Both the position numbers and the translations under genes were made by a program. The notes below the pieces were generated by a model. That model was not told the DNA's origin, searched no databases, and saw only the letters and a program-made list of their open reading frames with translations. Shown here piece by piece: positions 60,401 to 64,000 of a stretch of DNA of 64,000 nt (positions are counted from its first letter, which is position 1; the number at the start of each line of letters is the position of its first letter). The DNA is from JAPOXR01 sp965221815 (GTDB lineage: Bacteria > Pseudomonadota > Alphaproteobacteria > Rhodobacterales > Rhodobacteraceae): assembly GCA_965221815.1 (NCBI GenBank), contig OZ244915.1, forward strand, positions 496,001 through 560,000. The letters are read 5' to 3'.

Positions 60401-61026
60401 GAGACCCTTCTCGGCCGCCAGCCCACCGATCAGGAACGCCAGGAGCTGATCCGGATCCGCGACACGCTGAACCTCCCCAAGACCGACCCGGTCTGGATCC
60501 TCCTCGTCGCGCTGCAGTATTTCCACTCCCTCTACAAAGCGATTCCGGGAGAGATCCGCAAAGCGGCCGCCGCCGCCACGGAGACGTTCACGGCCAATGC
60601 CGAGTCCCGGGCCGAGGACGCGCTGGCCCGCCAGGAAGCGGCGGCGGTGCAGCGCATGGAACAAATTGTCGTCGAGAACAGCCTCAAGGTGGCCGATAAC
60701 GTCACCCAGGTCCAGCGTCTCAGCGCATGGAAATGGGGAACCCTCGCCACGGGATTCGTCCTGCTGGCCATCATGGCGAGTCTCTGGTGGGTCAAGGAAA
60801 GGGCCTACGAGGATGGGCGGCAGGCGGGGGGTCAATGCCGGGATCGACCAGGCCCGGGACGAGGTCGCGGCCGCCAACTGGGCCAATACAAAAGAGGGCC
60901 GGATGGCACGGCGATTGGCGGACAGAGGAAGCCTCCGTCTTATGGCACAATGCGATGCACCGGGCTGGAGAATTCAACGCGATCATGCGAGCGGGACGGT
61001 CTGCTTTCCCTGGCTCTGTCCCGACT
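60384..61026 (+). pseudogene. StbC-like membrane protein remnant with frameshift in a G-run
   Basis: The reading IWETLLGRQPTDQERQELIRI, then DPVWILLVALQYFHSLYKAIP, a coiled region (ATETFTANAESRAEDALARQ), and one membrane helix (WGTLATGFVLLAIMASLWWV) continues to YEDGRQAG. At a run of six G (60827-60832) the frame shifts, and the expected tail follows as VNAGIDQARDEVAAANWANT to ADRGSLRLMAQCDAPGWRI. The N-terminus is fused to the preceding ParA-like fragment by a deletion. Such genes belong to plasmid or integrative-element stability loci. Confidence 0.55.
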
Positions 61027-61324
61027 GACGAGACAAAGTCCTGATCTCCGACCCCGGCCCATCGTCACGGAAAAAAGAGCCGGCAGGATCACCCAGGTGA
61101 ACCGCCGGCCACAATCACGAGCAAGAATATCGCAGCACGGCACCCCGCTAGGTCAGGGCTCCGCACCGGATACAGCTCGTGCAGGATACACCCGCGTGCG
61201 GGGGTGAACAAGGGGATATCTCTGCTCAGAATCTCATATTTGCGGGATCAGGGACAGGGAAAGATCATTTGCAGTGGGTCTGTTATCACCTGTATATGAC
61301 AGACCATCGTTTCAGAGGACAACA
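61027..61324. other. Intergenic region upstream of the phosphoribosyltransferase gene
   Basis: About 300 bp, no gene seen. The imperfect palindrome ACACCCGCGTGCGGGGGTGA lies at about 61187-61206. A promoter for the PRTase-SLOG pair is likely in the last 80 bp. Confidence 0.4.
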
Positions 61325-61897
61325 ATGCGGTATCGCTTACAGGGAAACTGGACCAAGGGACTGGCCTTTGATCTGCACACGGTGGCCAGTGTCTATCTCG
61401 GCCCCGATGAATTTGGGCATGAACGTTTTGATAATACGCGCAGCACGATCGGGGAATTGGTCTACAGACTCAAAAACAAACAGGATCCATCGGTGATCCC
61501 GCAGATTATCAGTCTGCTCGAGGCCATCACGGGAATTGAGAAATGTGATGTCATCATCCCTGTGCCCTCATCCAAAAAGCGGGTGTTCCAACCGGTCGAT
61601 GAGATTGCACGGGCATTGGGTCAGCAGCGGTCTGTTCGTGTCCTGAAAGGGTATTTCACCAAGGAGAGTCGCGCCGAACTGAAGGGAATTGACGATCCCG
61701 ACAGGCGACGTCAGATTCTGGAAAAAGCCATTCAAGTTTCAGGGACAGAGGATGTCACCGGTCAGAGAGTTTTGCTGTTGGACGATATCTACAGGTCCGG
61801 CGCAACGTTGAATGCCTGCTGCAGGCTCCTGCAACAGAACACTCAAGTCGGGGATATCTATGTTCTGACACTGACCAAAACACGGACCCACCGATGA
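61325..61897 (+). CDS. ComF-like phosphoribosyltransferase
   Basis: A 190-aa type I phosphoribosyltransferase-fold protein from the ATG at 61325 (MRYRLQGNWTKGLAFDLH), preceded by AGAGGACA. The PRPP loop is VLLLDDIYRSGATLNAC; upstream is the flexible-loop region (DVIIPVPSSKKRVFQPVDEIARALG). The N-terminus lacks the Cys4 zinc region of ComFC. It overlaps by 4 bp the next gene, encoding a SLOG protein of the DprA/LOG superfamily. The pair recalls ComF-DprA partnership in DNA handling, or a nucleotide-signal system (inference). Confidence 0.82.
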   Translation: MRYRLQGNWTKGLAFDLHTVASVYLGPDEFGHERFDNTRSTIGELVYRLKNKQDPSVIPQIISLLEAITGIEKCDVIIPVPSSKKRVFQPVDEIARALGQQRSVRVLKGYFTKESRAELKGIDDPDRRRQILEKAIQVSGTEDVTGQRVLLLDDIYRSGATLNACCRLLQQNTQVGDIYVLTLTKTRTHR

Positions 61898-62550
61898 CAA
61901 CTGTTTTTCTCTCCGGCTCCCGCAGGATCCATCGGCTGAACGCGGCGGTCCGGACGCGGATCCAGAATATCGTTGACCAGGGTTTTCATGTGCTTGTCGG
62001 TGATGCGCATGGGGCCGATCACGCCATGCAATCCGACCTTGCGGAAAAAAGATACCCGAACGTCACCATCACCTGCGCCGGGCGCACCTGCCGAAACAAT
62101 GTCGGGGGATGGGTCACGCAGACCATCCCTGTGGATCCAACGCTCACAGGCCGGGCCTTCTACACGCAGAAAGACAAGGTCATGGCCGCGCAGGCGGATT
62201 ATGGCCTGGTTCTCTGGGATGGCCGCAGCACGGGATCCTTCAACAATGTGTGTGAACTGGTGCGGCTGGGCAAGTCAGCGCTTGTCTATGTCGCACCCCG
62301 CAAGAGATTTTTCACTGTGAGAACGGCAGCCGATGCCGCGAATTTGCGGGAACACGATGCGTCTCTTCCGCTTTTTGACACTCACCCGGATGCAGGGGGT
62401 CCGAACATACCGCCCATGACAGAGCCCGACACCGCCACAAAAGCTTCTGTGGCGACTGCCCGGCTGCGCAAAACAGACAGCGGTGGCCCCAGACTGCATC
62501 CCATGTCGGAGATGGAATCGCAGACCCGCGTGACGGCAGGGCGGGCCTGA
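61894..62550 (+). CDS. SLOG-domain (YspA/DprA-like Rossmann) protein
   Basis: A 218-aa protein. Residues ~1-140 form a SLOG Rossmann fold: TTVFLSGSRRIHRLN (GSRx nucleotide loop), FHVLVGDAHGADHAMQSDL, TCRNNVGGWV, DYGLVLWDGRSTGSFNNV and ALVYVAPRKRFF. The last ~75 residues are low-complexity and overlap an antisense frame. SLOG domains sense or process nucleotide-derived ligands and recur in conflict systems. Translational coupling to the PRTase (ATGA overlap) argues for a two-gene module. Confidence 0.8.
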   Translation: MTTVFLSGSRRIHRLNAAVRTRIQNIVDQGFHVLVGDAHGADHAMQSDLAEKRYPNVTITCAGRTCRNNVGGWVTQTIPVDPTLTGRAFYTQKDKVMAAQADYGLVLWDGRSTGSFNNVCELVRLGKSALVYVAPRKRFFTVRTAADAANLREHDASLPLFDTHPDAGGPNIPPMTEPDTATKASVATARLRKTDSGGPRLHPMSEMESQTRVTAGRA

Positions 62551-62960
62551 CTGTTAAAACCCGTCTCCTCAAGCCCCGCGGTGCCGTGTTTCGAAACGTC
62601 GTCTTTCCTGTGTCCCCGGTGCAGGATTCCGTTCTCTTTCTGGAACCGTCCGACCGCCCCGGCCGAGATCCGCCGGAAGGTCACAGAGATCAGTTCCCGG
62701 TCTGTGTTCAAACCTTCAAAAAGGCCGCCGACCTCTTCGGCGTCAGGTCCGAAAACATGCTTTTGCAGGGCGATTCTCTCCCATTTGGCCAAATCACCGG
62801 TTCCTGTCATTTCCGATCCCACGCCCAACGTGCTGGTGATGGTGAATTGTCCTTCACGATCCATATATGAAGCGCCGCCCTGACTGATCCGCCCCCGCTC
62901 TTCAATGTTTGAAATCGTGTCGGTTACTTGCCCACTGCCGAAATTCAGCGTGAGAGACAT
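62382..62960 (-). CDS. Hypothetical protein, antisense-overlapping the SLOG gene end
   Basis: Not recognised. From the ATG at 62960 (MSLTLNFGSGQVTDTISNIEE) the first ~140 residues have normal amino-acid use (DREGQFTITSTLGVGSEMTG; LFEGLNTDRELISVTFRRISA). The C-terminal part overlaps the end of the SLOG gene on the other strand by ~170 bp, so one of the two tails is probably not translated. It is divergent from the ImmA/IrrE fragment. Confidence 0.4.
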   Translation of the reverse strand: MSLTLNFGSGQVTDTISNIEERGRISQGGASYMDREGQFTITSTLGVGSEMTGTGDLAKWERIALQKHVFGPDAEEVGGLFEGLNTDRELISVTFRRISAGAVGRFQKENGILHRGHRKDDVSKHGTAGLEETGFNSQARPAVTRVCDSISDMGCSLGPPLSVLRSRAVATEAFVAVSGSVMGGMFGPPASG

Positions 62961-63074
62961 CTTGTCACTCCGCATGAACCGGATGATGGCGTCTCGCGGA
63001 CCATGGTGTCGCGGTCGGGAATACGACGGGCGCGGCATTGACGCATGCTCAAGACAATCAGGTGAATGACAAAA

Positions 63075-63311
63075 ATGAACCTCTCTGATCAATGGAATGT
63101 ATTTATGGACGCCCGCAAGTCTTCACCTGTACCGGTTGACGAGATTCCGGGGAAGCTCGGCATTGGGTTCAAAGAGGCGTTTCTGCCCGATGGAATCTCC
63201 GGCATGCTTGAACGTTCTGAATTCCGTTTTGCCATCACCATTAATGCACCCGATTCAATGACGCGGCGACAATCGCGTAAGGCGCGGTGGAGACCCTCTG
63301 TGTTCGAGTAA
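63075..63311 (+). pseudogene. Truncated ImmA/IrrE-type metallopeptidase (N-terminal part only)
   Basis: From the ATG at 63075 (MNLSDQWNVFMDARKSSPVP) the product has VDEIPGKLGIGFKEAFLP, ISGMLER, and RFAITINAPDSMTRR, the conserved lead-in to the zinc motif of ImmA/IrrE peptidases. Where QRFTxAHELGH should follow, the reading is QSRKARWRPSVFE and a stop, so the HExxH is lost. Repeat R1 begins ~70 bp downstream, suggesting an insertion or deletion truncated it. Confidence 0.7.
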
Positions 63312-63378
63312 AGGGGCATCGTAGAGTTTGTATGTTCAGTTCCGTTAAGGAGCAACACAGCAAGAGCACCGGTTCCCC

Positions 63379-63549
63379 GTGACAATTGAAACGGGATGTC
63401 GTCATCAAGATGGAGTGTCTGTGATATCCCGATGAATCCGTGATGAGGCCCTTGTGGTCATCCCGGAGCTTTCCGCATCACCCGACAACAACTGTCCATT
63501 CTCCGCCCCTTTTCTCTGTTTCCGCGTTTCTGCCCACCACCCACAAATC
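63379..63549 (+). repeat. Left arm of a ~620-bp inverted-repeat unit (repeat R1 plus extension)
   Basis: GTGACAATTGAAACGGGATG to CCACCACCCACAAATC. It is inverted with high identity at 63831-64000, whose outer end is the last base of the window. The first ~130 bp equal R1 at 42281-42415. Confidence 0.88.
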
Positions 63550-63830
63550 TCTGTCCATTCCTTGACATCAACGGCCTTAAATAAGGGGGCTTATATATTT
63601 AACTCCCCGAACGACTACATATTCTATTATCAATCCCTCATAACCACTACTTATAGTATGATGGGTGGTCAGGTATATAATCCCCATATATTTGGTCCCT
63701 GAAGCCTTGAGTGCAACGATCTGAGGGGTGTCGGAACCGGCCGACATCACCCTGTGACGGGCATAGCAAAAGCCAAAGTCATATGTGCCCCCTCACATCG
63801 CTGTGGAACCCCACAGCGTCTGTGTCCGTG
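63550..63830. other. AT-rich centre of the inverted-repeat unit with a porin-type leader scar and a palindrome
   Basis: CTGTCCATTCCTTGACAT (63551-63568) matches the sequence upstream of porin 1 but runs into AACGGCC rather than the porin leader. Then comes an AT-rich stretch with no gene, and a perfect hairpin CGCTGTGG-AACC-CCACAGCG at 63799-63818. Confidence 0.6.
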
Positions 63831-64000
63831 ATTTGTGGGTGATGGGCAGAAACGCGGAACCAAAGAAAAGGGGCGGAGAATTGACAGTTGTTGTCGGGTG
63901 ATGCGGAAAGCTCCGGGATGGCCAAAAAGACCGCATCACGGATTCATCGGGATATCACAGACACTCCATCTTGATGACGACATCCCGTTTCAATTGTCAC
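63831..64000 (-). repeat. Right arm of the inverted-repeat unit (repeat R1)
   Basis: Reverse complement of 63379-63549, ending exactly with CAATTGTCAC at the window edge. Confidence 0.88.

Overview
This window looks like a chromosomal segment of an alphaproteobacterium. It carries a complete GcrA-type cell-cycle regulator, the lysC-ptsP pair typical of that class, an aco-type acetoin dehydrogenase operon, and a TPP-riboswitch-controlled thiamine operon. Genus cannot be fixed from the sequence. The first 24 kb and 37.5-41.8 kb read as ordinary core or metabolic genome; 24.4-37 kb and 42-64 kb are accessory DNA full of insertion sequences, decayed toxin-antitoxin modules and dispersed repeats.

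Layout: 1-4379 (minus) ptsP (cut by the window edge), lysC, a DUF1178 gene and a Nudix hydrolase. 4712-8572 (plus) formyl-CoA transferase, formate-THF ligase and gcrA. 8850-10654 a complete IS66-family element with 8-bp target duplications. 10799-12902 argD-argF. 12945-13853 (minus) a rhomboid protease. 14021-16503 an AMP-ligase-like gene overlapping or abutting a thiolase-like gene, both lacking a usual catalytic residue. 16779-24207 (minus) the ten-gene thiamine operon thiD-thiO-thiS-thiG-thiE-thiF-thiY-tenA-thiZ-thiX, led by a TPP riboswitch (24261-24345). A short inverted-repeat element (MITE) sits directly upstream of its likely promoter.

24742-33957 (minus) is the most interesting part: a compact gene train, read from right to left, of DUF2188, a TIR/deoxyribosyltransferase-like protein (broken by an ISKra4-type element with a 9-bp target duplication), a HELCH zinc peptidase, a second deoxyribosyltransferase-like protein, a Cys-rich small protein, an 89-aa protein, a calcineurin-like phosphoesterase and an Hsp90-type GHKL ATPase. 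Its last five genes overlap or nearly touch. I interpret it as a candidate multi-gene conflict/defence system; no single known system I can name matches this composition. A second ISKra4-like element (34203-37056) follows, with transposase, serine recombinase and a pRiA4b ORF-3-like cargo gene; its terminal repeats are the same as those of the MITE at 24.4 kb.

37552-41727 is acoX-acoA-acoB-acoC with a strong terminator. From 42 to 64 kb come remnants (IS110 C-terminus, recombinase tail, NYN protein), an intact IS110-family transposase, toxin-antitoxin modules (DUF1778/GNAT intact, HicAB intact, DUF6088/AbiEii-like broken, BrnTA broken by amber codons, DUF5615/DUF433 intact), a frameshifted AAA-ATPase/nuclease, a tyrosine recombinase and plasmid-stability-like remnants. 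It also holds a phosphoribosyltransferase-SLOG gene pair and a truncated ImmA/IrrE peptidase. Three large porin paralogues (49.1, 55.1 and 58.3 kb, alternating strands) share near-identical leaders, frames and C-termini but carry completely different long inserts at the same position. This suggests a modular, possibly recombining, surface-protein family.
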